From positions 1 through 32,347 of the forward strand of contig CALUOU010000020.1 in the NCBI GenBank assembly GCA_944322335.1: a DNA stretch of 32,347 nt. Direction: 5' to 3'. This DNA is from an uncultured Bacteroides sp. GTDB taxonomy: Bacteria; Bacteroidota; Bacteroidia; Bacteroidales; Bacteroidaceae. Positions 17,449-25,654 of the stretch are shown in pieces; position 1 is the first letter of the stretch; each line of letters begins with the position of its first letter. Made by a program: the position numbers and the translations under genes. A model generated the notes under the pieces. The model saw only the letters and a program-made list of their open reading frames with translations. It was not told the DNA's origin and did no database searches.

Positions 17449-19191
17449 ATGAGATGTTTTCGTGTTTTTTGGGGAGGATTGTTTGCTGTAATAGGTTTTG
17501 TTTCGATGAAGGCTCAACCTGTTCCAGACAGTGTTTTGAGTTATTGGAACATTCAGAATATATATTTGAGAGATCCGGATTATGCGCTTCAGCTGCTTGA
17601 CTCGGCAGAGGCGCACAATTTGCCTAATCTGCCTCTTTTTAAGATCAATAGGCTGCGCAGCATGTGTTACCATGTGAAAGGTGAATATTTGCTGACTGAA
17701 AAATACGTTCGCCGGCAATTGGAGGATGATTCCATACGGTCGGTTCCTGTACGCAAATTGCGGACTTTGACCATGCTGGTCAATGCGTTGTCTTCACAAA
17801 ACAAATATGAAGAATGCATCCGCTATTGCAAGGAGACCATTAAGCTGGCTCGTGAATTAGGGCGTATAAACAGTGAGGGAGAGATGCTGTTTACGATGGG
17901 GAATGTATATGCAGGCATGAACCGTCTGGAGGAGTCGCTTGATATGTATCGCGAAGGCATTGACTTGTTGAAGAACTCGGATGACGTGCGCGACTTGGCT
18001 GTATTGTCCACTGCATATGGCGAGCTGATGACTACTCTTATGTGGAACAAAAAAGTCCTTGAAGCGATAGAGATCGGGAAAGAACGCGAACGCTTGGTTG
18101 AACACATGAGCCAGATGCCTGGACCTCCGGATGGATACATAGATCAGCAATATGGCTATCTCTATTCCAAAATGGCTTACGCCTTACAGCTTGTGGAACG
18201 GAGTGAGGAAGCGATGCATTATTACCGGCAGTTCCAGACAACCGATTTTGCCCATCAGTCCTTTACCCAAGGAGAAATCATTCCTTTTTTGCTGCAAGCC
18301 GGACGTTATCAGGAAGCTTTGAAGCTTAATAAGGCTGATTATGAGATTTTTTGTTCTGAATATGAAAAAGATACCGTAAACTACAATTATTATGTCATAT
18401 TGGACCGTTTCGCGCAGGCTTACCATGGTTTGAAGGATTATAAGCGTGCAAATGCCTACCTTTCGCGTGCTTTTGTGTTAAACGATGCTATTTATACAAA
18501 GGAAAAAGAAAGCCGTGCGCAAGAGTTTGCTACTGTTTTTATGCTGAACGAGAAAGACTTGCAGCTTGCCCAAATGCATCTGGTGGCGCAGCGACGCAAT
18601 TTTCAGATGATTATTCTCTGTATCGTGTTGGTGCTGGCATGTGCCTTTTTGGGCATTGTGGTCTATCATTTGCAGATTATCCGCCGACGTAATCTGGTAG
18701 CTGCTAAACAGATTGATGAGCTGGTGTTGCAGCGTGACGATCTGCGCCGTGCTTGTGAAAGGGCTATGACATTTTCTTCTATTGGATCGTCTTCTTCCTC
18801 CAATACGAATCCTAAAGATAGCCAAAAAGATTCGGACGATCCGCAAATGAATAGCTTTTTACGTATGGAATATCGGGTAATGGAAGAGCGTCTTTTTCTT
18901 CAGCCCAAATTTGGTAGGGATGACTTGTTGCGCTTGTGCAATGTCAGCAAGAATGATTTGCCTCGCATTCTGCGTCAGTATGCGCGGATAAACAATGTGA
19001 GCGATTATTTGAATCACTTGCGGGTGGAGTATGCTGTACGATTAATGCATGAGAAGCCCAACTTGTCTATGGATGGCATTGGAAAAGAAGCTGGTTTCAA
19101 TAGCCGTTCCACTTTTTACCGGGCTTTCTTTAAGGAGTTTGGTATGACACCTGCTCAGTATTTGAAGGCTCATTCTGTTCAAGAAGGGTAA
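17449..19191 (+). CDS. Membrane-anchored TPR sensor with C-terminal AraC-type DNA-binding domain
   Basis: A 580-residue one-component regulator. A signal sequence (1-22, ends KAQ) exports the N-terminal part. TPR-like helical repeats cover about residues 35-370 (for example MGNVYAGMNRLEESLDMYREG). A transmembrane helix lies at about 385-408 (MIILCIVLVLACAFLGIVVYHL), then a basic RRR and a coiled segment. After a serine-rich linker comes an AraC/HTH_18 domain (about 470-575) with FGRDDLLRLCNVS and the second helix-turn-helix SMDGIGKEAGFNSRSTFYRAFFKEFGMTP. This places the sensor in the periplasm and the DNA-binding domain in the cytoplasm, an arrangement common in Bacteroidetes. The ligand and target genes are unknown. 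The neighbours are a divergent exported protein gene and the downstream AAA+ gene, which has its own promoter. Confidence 0.88.
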   Translation: MRCFRVFWGGLFAVIGFVSMKAQPVPDSVLSYWNIQNIYLRDPDYALQLLDSAEAHNLPNLPLFKINRLRSMCYHVKGEYLLTEKYVRRQLEDDSIRSVPVRKLRTLTMLVNALSSQNKYEECIRYCKETIKLARELGRINSEGEMLFTMGNVYAGMNRLEESLDMYREGIDLLKNSDDVRDLAVLSTAYGELMTTLMWNKKVLEAIEIGKERERLVEHMSQMPGPPDGYIDQQYGYLYSKMAYALQLVERSEEAMHYYRQFQTTDFAHQSFTQGEIIPFLLQAGRYQEALKLNKADYEIFCSEYEKDTVNYNYYVILDRFAQAYHGLKDYKRANAYLSRAFVLNDAIYTKEKESRAQEFATVFMLNEKDLQLAQMHLVAQRRNFQMIILCIVLVLACAFLGIVVYHLQIIRRRNLVAAKQIDELVLQRDDLRRACERAMTFSSIGSSSSSNTNPKDSQKDSDDPQMNSFLRMEYRVMEERLFLQPKFGRDDLLRLCNVSKNDLPRILRQYARINNVSDYLNHLRVEYAVRLMHEKPNLSMDGIGKEAGFNSRSTFYRAFFKEFGMTPAQYLKAHSVQEG

Positions 19192-19214
19192 AATTATATT
19201 TTTTTTGTGTTTCA

Positions 19215-19246
19215 TTTGGCCGTTTCGAATAGAAACCTTACATTTG
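19215..19246 (+). promoter_or_regulatory. Promoter of the AAA+ protein gene
   Basis: TTTG (19215-19218), a 20-nt spacer and TACATTTG (19239-19246) match the Bacteroidetes consensus fully. Transcription should start near 19253, giving an unusually long leader of about 290 nt. Confidence 0.75.
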
Positions 19247-19252
19247 CACCGA

Positions 19253-19541
19253 AAGCCACCTGCAACGGATTTTTTGTGCAGGTATTTTATTTCTTTCGAG
19301 TTATCATTTTTAATAAAAAGAGTGTATGATTTTACATTTCAGAGAGACAAAGTTGTTGGTGAACTGTGACACAGATCCTGGTAAGCGGGTACTATAACTG
19401 TTACGGTTTGCAGAAATCTTTGTGTTCTTTGAAATGTTGGACACCCTCCGGCAGTTCATGTTCTTTCGTGTGGACATGAAAGATGGGGCTGGAATCTATT
19501 TGTAATTTTTCTTTATTACCTAATTAAAAAATGATAACAGT
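19253..19541 (+). promoter_or_regulatory. Long structured 5' leader upstream of the AAA+ gene
   Basis: This stretch between two genes is not empty. It holds the hairpin ACCTGCA (19258-19264) with TGCAGGT (19277-19283). It also has an 11-nt palindrome CTGTGACACAG (19364-19374), and an extended stem made of TCCGGC (19447-19452) with GCTGGA (19488-19493) and TTCATGT (19455-19461) with ACATGAA (19474-19480). A small hairpin GTAAT/ATTAC (19502-19519) lies near the start codon. A 23-codon reading frame lies at 19326-19397. The pattern suggests an RNA regulatory leader or a separate small RNA; it matches no riboswitch that I recognise. Confidence 0.45.
19326..19397 (+). CDS. Possible upstream reading frame (23 aa) in the leader
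   Basis: ATG at 19326 to TAA at 19395-19397, encoding MILHFRETKLLVNCDTDPGK followed by RVL. AAAAAGAG precedes the ATG. The CTGTGACACAG palindrome is inside it. It is short enough to be fortuitous. If translated it could couple ribosome position to the structure of the rest of the leader. Confidence 0.25.
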   Translation: MILHFRETKLLVNCDTDPGKRVL

Positions 19542-22205
19542 ATGAATACACAATCAGAAAACAACGATTTCATGGAAGATGAGGAATTTGACCGATTGCT
19601 CGAAGAATTCCTTTCTGAAAATAAGGAAGATGATGACACTTCTTCTTCCTCCTCTTATGTGAATACGACGAATAGAGCTTTTTGTGAGCTGGATCGTCCG
19701 GAACTGAGATCTTGTCAATATAAAGGCTTTACTTACTGGATACCTGTGTTTTCACAGTTTCCTCGTTGCACTGTGTCGTACATGGAGCTTGAATACGATG
19801 TGAGCTGCATGAATTTGTACTCCGTTTATCCGCGTTTTTACTACACATCGGAAGACGGATCAACAGATGTATTCGGTATCTTTTTCCAAGGCGTAACCTA
19901 TAAAGCGGAGCCGGATGTTCGCGTATGGCTTTATCGGGAGGGCAATGCCAGGCCGCTTTCTTCTTATAAGATCCCTAATATACATCAGGGTGATCTGCTT
20001 CTTGATTTGAAAGAACGTACCACAGCTTTGCAACCAGGCTCTTATTTCCTATTGTTTGAGAATTTGGAGCCGGAAGAAGATGCGTGGAGATACAAAAAAC
20101 GTCTTGGCGGACATTTCATCTATGAATTCCGGGTGTTGTCAGAAGGAACGGACTCTCTTTGCCCGGCACTGCGGCATTTGGATGTGACAATGGAAGGCGT
20201 TTCCTCTTACAAGGGTGCCAGATATCGTTCGGGGATGCTTTCTTTGACACCCCATTTTGCGGAACCTTTGGGTGAAAATGATGAAGTGATTTTCTATTGC
20301 TTCACTTCCAGCTATTTATATATGGGATGTGGAATTTCTGAACTTCCTTCTTCCTATATTTGGACTTCCGGAACTTATCTGATGGTTGCTGAGTACAACA
20401 ATTTACCTTATGCTTGTATGCGGGTGACTTTTGACGGGCATTGTTTTGTTTCCGGAGAACCGTATGCCTTGACTCCCAGCTGTGGAGAGTGGCATCTGTT
20501 GCGACAGTGGAAATCTTCCAAGCCCGATGATTGTTGGCAACGTTTGTGCATTGCGCCTTACGCAGCCCAATGGATTTGCCGTCTGTTTGATAGCTTCCAG
20601 AACCAATGGTTTGACGATCGCCGTTCAATTTGGCATCTCAAGTCACTGCCTTTTTACGAACATTTTCTGTTTGCCACGGATAATTATCGTGATGTTGAAT
20701 CGTTTATTCGCATGGCTATTCCCAGATGTTCCGACATACAGACGGTGAATGTTGCCACTTATATCGAAACCCAGCAACGTCAGGTGCAAATAGATTCATT
20801 CAATGAGTTGCTGGAAGGCTGCTGGCATCGGACAGTGATCCTATATAATATAGGTGTATTGTCTACGGGCGAAGGCCAGTCTTTTGTCAGCCGGATCTTG
20901 GATAAGCTGGCTTCCCAGCCGGAATGGTCACTGTGTTTGTGCGGATCCTACCACCAGCTGCAAAGCCTGTTGGAGACAGTCCCGGCCTTGCAACCCTATT
21001 TCCCGCAGGCCAACCGTTTGCAGGAAGGGGAGCCTTCAGCCAGTCAACTGGTGCATTATGCTCAGTATAAGCTGAAACATAGCGATTTCACCTTGTCTTC
21101 TGCCGCAGAACACCGCTTGGCCGAGTGTTTCATTCAGGCTGTCGGGACAGGCGGTTTGAAATCATGGAGAATGCGGGAGGTGGATGATTATCTGATGAAG
21201 CGTGTGATGGGTCATTGCCGCACCCGTTTACTTCCCTCTCCTTCTAAGACCAAAAAGGAAGCCTTCACCACTTTGTTGGCTTCTGACATCGTACCTGTTT
21301 TACAGGATGTGGAATTGACCCCATCCTTTGAGCAGTGCATGGAAGGCCTGAATCAGCTCACGGGGCTTGGATCGCTGAAGGAACAGCTGCTCGTTACTTT
21401 CCAACGGGTACGTTTCGACCAACAACGCTGTTTGGCAGGTCTGCATGTGGAAGGCACAGCCTTGTCGCACCTTGTCTTTACCGGCAATCCTGGTACTGGC
21501 AAGACTACAGTGGCCCGTTTGATGGGGAAGGCTTGCCGTTCGTTAGGGCTTTTGTCCAAGGGAGAAGTGGTTGTGACTGAGCGGAGTCGCTTGGTGGGCA
21601 GGTATTTAGGTGATACCGAACAGAACACTTTGGCTGTGCTTCAAGCTGCCCAAGGCAATATTCTCTTCATAGACGAAGCCTATAACCTCTATACTGGCGG
21701 AAAAGATAACCGTGATTTCGGCATGCGGGTCATTGATACGTTGCTGACAGCCTTGGCTGCCCCCAATCCGGACATGCTGGTCATTCTGGCTGGTTATGAA
21801 TCAGAGATGGAACGCCTGCTTACGTCCAACCCCGGATTGAAAAGCCGTTTTTCACGGATCTTGCATTTTGAGGACTATTCGGCTGATGAACTGATGCAGA
21901 TTGCTTTGAACCGGATAAACTCGCTTGAGTACAGACTGACGGAGAAGGCGAAGGACATCTTGCAGAAATTTGTTTATGATACGGTCTCTGCTAAAGATCG
22001 CTACTTCGGCAATGCCCGCTGGGTGCTCCGCTTGGTAGATGAAGGCATCCTGTCTGCTTTGGCCAACCGTGTGATGGGAGAGAAAACAGCTCCCACAGTA
22101 CGTGAATTGCAGACCATTGAGCCTTCCGATATTCGCAATGCTTGTAAATTGATAGTCTCTGAAAAGTCAGGTTTGCGCCCACGCCCTATCGGCTTTAAGG
22201 CATAA
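19542..22205 (+). CDS. AAA+ ATPase, CbbX/SpoVK-type, with a degenerate second AAA domain
   Basis: An 887-residue cytoplasmic protein. Residues 1-40 are acidic and serine-rich. Residues about 45-320 are beta-rich and match no family I know. Residues about 595-860 are an active AAA+ domain of the CbbX/SpoVK/EccA group: Walker A GNPGTGKT (648-655), Walker B ILFIDEAY (707-714), AGYESEM (750-756) and SNPGLKSRF with Arg769 as likely arginine finger. Residues about 374-560 align with this domain in order but have lost the ATP motifs: FATDNYRDVES in place of Walker A, ILYNIGVL (433-440) in place of Walker B, CGSYHQLQSLL (467-477) in place of AGYESEMERLL. It is probably a ring-forming remodelling ATPase with one dead domain. 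The substrate is unknown. The ATG at 19542 follows a long leader. Confidence 0.85.
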   Translation: MNTQSENNDFMEDEEFDRLLEEFLSENKEDDDTSSSSSYVNTTNRAFCELDRPELRSCQYKGFTYWIPVFSQFPRCTVSYMELEYDVSCMNLYSVYPRFYYTSEDGSTDVFGIFFQGVTYKAEPDVRVWLYREGNARPLSSYKIPNIHQGDLLLDLKERTTALQPGSYFLLFENLEPEEDAWRYKKRLGGHFIYEFRVLSEGTDSLCPALRHLDVTMEGVSSYKGARYRSGMLSLTPHFAEPLGENDEVIFYCFTSSYLYMGCGISELPSSYIWTSGTYLMVAEYNNLPYACMRVTFDGHCFVSGEPYALTPSCGEWHLLRQWKSSKPDDCWQRLCIAPYAAQWICRLFDSFQNQWFDDRRSIWHLKSLPFYEHFLFATDNYRDVESFIRMAIPRCSDIQTVNVATYIETQQRQVQIDSFNELLEGCWHRTVILYNIGVLSTGEGQSFVSRILDKLASQPEWSLCLCGSYHQLQSLLETVPALQPYFPQANRLQEGEPSASQLVHYAQYKLKHSDFTLSSAAEHRLAECFIQAVGTGGLKSWRMREVDDYLMKRVMGHCRTRLLPSPSKTKKEAFTTLLASDIVPVLQDVELTPSFEQCMEGLNQLTGLGSLKEQLLVTFQRVRFDQQRCLAGLHVEGTALSHLVFTGNPGTGKTTVARLMGKACRSLGLLSKGEVVVTERSRLVGRYLGDTEQNTLAVLQAAQGNILFIDEAYNLYTGGKDNRDFGMRVIDTLLTALAAPNPDMLVILAGYESEMERLLTSNPGLKSRFSRILHFEDYSADELMQIALNRINSLEYRLTEKAKDILQKFVYDTVSAKDRYFGNARWVLRLVDEGILSALANRVMGEKTAPTVRELQTIEPSDIRNACKLIVSEKSGLRPRPIGFKA

Positions 22206-22237
22206 AAAGCATTGCTTGCACATATTTTGTACAATTC

Positions 22238-22269
22238 TGTGGGAGTAATGATAGATTTTAGTATCTTTG
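22238..22269 (+). promoter_or_regulatory. Promoter of the GH127 gene
   Basis: TATCTTTG (22262-22269) is an exact -7 box. TGTG (22238-22241), 20 nt upstream, is a one-mismatch -33 box. The -7 element lies inside the loop of the hairpin at 22240-22285. Confidence 0.6.
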
Positions 22270-22285
22270 CTCCCATTGTTTTTTT
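22240..22285 (+). terminator. Candidate terminator of the AAA+ gene overlapping the next promoter
   Basis: TGGGAG (22240-22245) pairs with CTCCCA (22270-22275). An inner GATA/TATC pairing is separated by symmetric 4-nt internal loops. TTG and T7 follow (22279-22285). The hairpin can form only in transcripts from upstream, because the nested promoter would start RNA near its 3' arm. Confidence 0.5.
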
Positions 22286-22299
22286 AACTCTTTTGTAGG

Positions 22300-24765
22300 A
22301 TGAAACCATACAGATTTTTGTTTTTGTCTTTTTCATTTTTGTGTGTGGGAATGATGTTTTTGTCACTTGTGTCTTGCTCTAAACAGCAGGCGTATGAGCG
22401 TCCTGACGCACCAATAGTAGAAGTGCCGTTTACGCAAGTCCATTTGGCAGATGGCTTCTGGGCACCTCGTCTGGAAGTGAATCGCACGGTCTCTATCCCT
22501 TCCGCTTTTGCCGAGTGTGAGAAGAACGGCAGGTTTGACAACTTTGCCATTGCCGGCGGACTGATGAAAGGCGAACACCGGGGAGATTTCCCTTTCGATG
22601 ACACCGATCCCTATAAGATCATCGAAGGAGCGTCTTATTCATTGGCTGTGCATTACGATGCCGCGCTTGACGTTTATCTGGACAGCGTTATCCATCTCAT
22701 CGCATCAGCCCAAGAACCGGACGGATATCTGACAACCTGTGTCACCAACCGTTGCGCCCGTCTGGCACCTTGGTGGGGTACCCATCGGTGGGAGAAAAGC
22801 AACAGTCATGAGCTTTACAATTCGGGACATCTTTATGAGGCGGCTGTGGCTCATTATCGGGCTACGGGTAAGTGTACTTTGCTGGATGTGGCCATCAAGA
22901 ATGCCAATCTGGTTTGTAAAGTTTTTGGGCCGGAAGCGGGACAGAAACATGTGCCGTCAGGACACCCCATTGTGGAGATGGCGCTTGCCAAGTTGTATAA
23001 GGTTACGGGAGACTCCGCTTATTTGAAGACTGCCCGTTACTTCATAGAAGAAACCGGCCGGGGAACAGACGGACATGCGCTCAGTCCCTATAGTCAGGAT
23101 CATAAGCCCATTCTTCAGCAAAACGAGATTGTGGGACATGCCGTCCGTGCCGGGTACTTGTATTCGGGAGTGGCTGATGTGGCAAGTCTCATGAACGATA
23201 CGGTTTATTTCCATGCGCTGGAACGCATCTGGCAGAACATGGTGAGCCGTAAGCTCTACATTACGGGCGGCATTGGTTCACGTGCGCAGGGCGAAGGGTT
23301 CGGATCGGACTACGAGCTGCCAAACATGACAGCCTATTGCGAGACTTGCGCTTCCATAGCCAATGTCTATTGGAACTTCCGCATGTTTCTGGCCACAGGC
23401 GATGCCCGTTATGTAGATGTGTTGGAACGTGCCTTATACAATGGTGTCCTGTCCGGTGTCTCGTTGAGTGGAGATCGCTTTTTCTATGACAATCCCTTGG
23501 AGTCGATGGGGCAGCATGAACGGCAGAAATGGTTCGGATGTGCGTGTTGTCCGGGAAACATCACTCGTTTTATGGCTTCCGTGCCTAACTATATGTATGC
23601 GACTCAGGCGGATGATGTCTATGTCAACCTATATATCCAAGGACGGGCCGAAGTGGAGACCAACGGTCGGAGAGTAGTGTTGACCCAGACCACTTCTTAC
23701 CCTTGGGACGGGCAAGTCTCTCTTACGATACAGCCGGACACGACACGTACTTTCGCGCTTCATTTGCGCATACCCGGATGGGCTGCGGACAGTCCAGTCC
23801 CGTCAGATCTTTATACATTCTTGCAGTCAGGCGAAAAGCCTGTTGTCCGGGTGAATGGCGAGGAAGTGCCTGTCGAGGCTCATCAGGGATATGTCACCGT
23901 TGTTCGCCAATGGCAACCGGGTGATGGAGTGGAACTCTCTCTCCCGATGCCAGTGCGGCGCGTCCGTGCCAACGGACAGGTGGCTTACGATCGCGGCTTG
24001 CTCTGCATGCAGCGTGGGCCGGTGGTGTATTGTCTGGAGGGTAAGGATCAGCCTGACGGAGTGGTTCGTGATAAATTCATTCCTGCTGATCTTCCGGTTG
24101 AGGCGCACTATGAGGCAGACTTGTTGGGCGGTGTGACGGTGTTGACCGGTACAGCTTACAAGCGTGTGGGCATTTCGCAAACAGATACGGTCGCTTTCCG
24201 GGCCATTCCTTATTGTGTGTGGAACAATCGGGGAGCAGACCAGATGGCCGTGTGGATTCCGGAAGCTCTGGAGCATGCCGACAGCATACCGGCTCCATCG
24301 CTCGCTTCCCGTGCACAGGCTTTTGCCGCGCAAGCTCCCATTCAGCAGGGGGCTGTTCAAACGAGTGAGGTAGAGACTCCAGCCTTTGGACTGAACGATC
24401 AGTACATTCCTCGTAATTCGTCAGACATATCTAAACCCTATTTCTACTGGTGGCTGCGTTTCGGCACCCGCGAGTCTGTTGTCTACCGTTTTGACCAACC
24501 TGCTCGTGTGAACTGTGTGGAGGTCTATTGGCTTGATTTGGACCATTATGACGGTAACTTCCGTGTGCCTCGGAATTGGCAGCTTTTCTACGAGCGAGAC
24601 GGCAAATGGGCACCTGTATATGCCAATGACACCTATACGGTTGATAAAGACCGGTGGAACCGGTTGAGTTTTGATGCCGTAAATACAACGGCGTTGAAGA
24701 TCATCGTCCAGCTTCAGGAGGGCTGTTCAGGTGGTATTTTGGAGTGGAAGGTTTTGAATGAATAA
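22300..24765 (+). CDS. GH127 beta-L-arabinofuranosidase-like lipoprotein
   Basis: An 821-residue lipoprotein (lipobox LVSC, lipidated Cys26). Residues about 40-640 are a glycoside hydrolase family 127 (former DUF1680) alpha/alpha barrel followed by beta domains. The zinc-thiolate site of the Bifidobacterium enzyme HypBA1 is matched: E348 and C350 in YCETCAS, and C416-C417 in GCACCPGN, where C416 would be the nucleophile. The enzyme would release beta-L-arabinofuranose or a related sugar from plant glycans. The last 110 residues (WWLRFGTRESVVYRFD onwards) look like a discoidin/F5-8C-type carbohydrate-binding domain. No SusC/SusD pair is nearby, so it is not in a standard polysaccharide utilisation locus. 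Activity on other sugars is possible, because GH127 members vary. Confidence 0.88.
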   Translation: MKPYRFLFLSFSFLCVGMMFLSLVSCSKQQAYERPDAPIVEVPFTQVHLADGFWAPRLEVNRTVSIPSAFAECEKNGRFDNFAIAGGLMKGEHRGDFPFDDTDPYKIIEGASYSLAVHYDAALDVYLDSVIHLIASAQEPDGYLTTCVTNRCARLAPWWGTHRWEKSNSHELYNSGHLYEAAVAHYRATGKCTLLDVAIKNANLVCKVFGPEAGQKHVPSGHPIVEMALAKLYKVTGDSAYLKTARYFIEETGRGTDGHALSPYSQDHKPILQQNEIVGHAVRAGYLYSGVADVASLMNDTVYFHALERIWQNMVSRKLYITGGIGSRAQGEGFGSDYELPNMTAYCETCASIANVYWNFRMFLATGDARYVDVLERALYNGVLSGVSLSGDRFFYDNPLESMGQHERQKWFGCACCPGNITRFMASVPNYMYATQADDVYVNLYIQGRAEVETNGRRVVLTQTTSYPWDGQVSLTIQPDTTRTFALHLRIPGWAADSPVPSDLYTFLQSGEKPVVRVNGEEVPVEAHQGYVTVVRQWQPGDGVELSLPMPVRRVRANGQVAYDRGLLCMQRGPVVYCLEGKDQPDGVVRDKFIPADLPVEAHYEADLLGGVTVLTGTAYKRVGISQTDTVAFRAIPYCVWNNRGADQMAVWIPEALEHADSIPAPSLASRAQAFAAQAPIQQGAVQTSEVETPAFGLNDQYIPRNSSDISKPYFYWWLRFGTRESVVYRFDQPARVNCVEVYWLDLDHYDGNFRVPRNWQLFYERDGKWAPVYANDTYTVDKDRWNRLSFDAVNTTALKIIVQLQEGCSGGILEWKVLNE

Positions 24766-24796
24766 GCAATAGCACTTTTATGAAATGGGATGATTA

Positions 24797-24839
24797 TGAG
24801 GCCGTTACAATAACAATGTAACGGCCTCAATATGTTTTT
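24797..24839 (+). terminator. Rho-independent terminator after the GH127 gene
   Basis: TGAGGCCGTTACA (24797-24809) pairs perfectly with TGTAACGGCCTCA (24817-24829) around a 7-nt loop, and T5 lies at 24835-24839. The 24840-24938 stretch holds only a weak TGCGG/CCGCA repeat. Confidence 0.85.
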
Positions 24840-24938
24840 GACTATAAATTTTTCTCATTGGAAGGATTGGTGCGGTTAGAGTTCTCCGCATAGAGGAGCT
24901 AAAAGTTTTGTCGGGTGCTAATATTTTCAAATATTTAT

Positions 24939-24971
24939 TTTGCAGTTAAAAAAAGAATTTCCATATCTTTG
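24939..24971 (+). promoter_or_regulatory. Promoter of the TetR-efflux operon
   Basis: TTTG (24939-24942), 21 nt, then TATCTTTG (24964-24971). This is a full match with a spacer one base longer than usual. The predicted start near 24978 lies just before a palindrome that may bind the TetR protein. Confidence 0.7.
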
Positions 24972-24985
24972 CATTAACAAGATTG

Positions 24986-25002
24986 TTAGTCTGGCAAGTT
25001 AA
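24986..25002 (+). promoter_or_regulatory. Putative TetR-family operator
   Basis: TTAGTCTGGCAAGTTAA is an imperfect palindrome of the form TTA-N3-TG-N-CA-N3-TAA, with five of eight half-site positions matching. It lies just downstream of the predicted transcription start and 17 nt before the TetR start codon, a position suited to autorepression. Confidence 0.4.
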
Positions 25003-25019
25003 ACCAAAAAGTTTGCAAT

Positions 25020-25652
25020 ATGAATAAGGAACAAAATCAGTCTCAAGACACAGAGACAAAAATCCTTCAAGCGGCAGAAAAAGAATTCTTTGAAAAGGGA
25101 TATGCCGGTGCAAGAACGGCATCTATAGCCGAAGCGGCTGGCGTGACCCATGCCATGCTCCATTATTATTTCAGGACAAAGGACAAACTTTTTGAGCGGA
25201 TTGTGTCGGAGAAGATAAACATGCTGGCCGATATTCTGTTGAGTGCCGTCGGCGATGCCAATCTGCCTCTGGAAGAGAGAATCCGGCAGGGAATCGAACG
25301 GCATTTTGACTTCATCTCCACCAACCGGGATTTGCCGAGGTTCATCGTCAATGAAGTGCTCTCCCGTCCGGAACAGGTTGACACGATGAAAAGAAACGTA
25401 CAGAGTGTTGTGAATGAAGTTTTGGACAATCTGCAGCAAGAGATTGACGAATATGCCGCCAAAGGGCTTTGCCGCCGAGTCGATGCGCGGATGCTGCTGA
25501 TTGACATCGTATCGCTCAATGTGTTCCCGTTCATGGCGGCTCCTATTGTTTACGGAGCCATAGGGAGTGCCTATGGAGATTACGAAGAGTTCCTGAAACG
25601 GCGCAAGAGAGAGAATGTAAAGACTATTTTGGAGAAACTTAAAATCAATTGA
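25020..25652 (+). CDS. TetR/AcrR-family transcriptional regulator
   Basis: A 210-residue repressor. The N-terminal helix-turn-helix is typical: ILQAAEKEFFEKGYAGARTASIAEAAGV, then THAMLHYYFRTKDKLFERIV (about residues 15-62). The remaining 150 residues form the variable ligand-binding domain. It is first in the efflux operon, with only 2 nt between its stop and the next start. It probably represses the operon and is released by a substrate of the pump. The arrangement parallels CecR (YbiH) before ybhGFSR in E. coli. The inducer is unknown. Confidence 0.92.
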   Translation: MNKEQNQSQDTETKILQAAEKEFFEKGYAGARTASIAEAAGVTHAMLHYYFRTKDKLFERIVSEKINMLADILLSAVGDANLPLEERIRQGIERHFDFISTNRDLPRFIVNEVLSRPEQVDTMKRNVQSVVNEVLDNLQQEIDEYAAKGLCRRVDARMLLIDIVSLNVFPFMAAPIVYGAIGSAYGDYEEFLKRRKRENVKTILEKLKIN

Positions 25653-25654
25653 TT

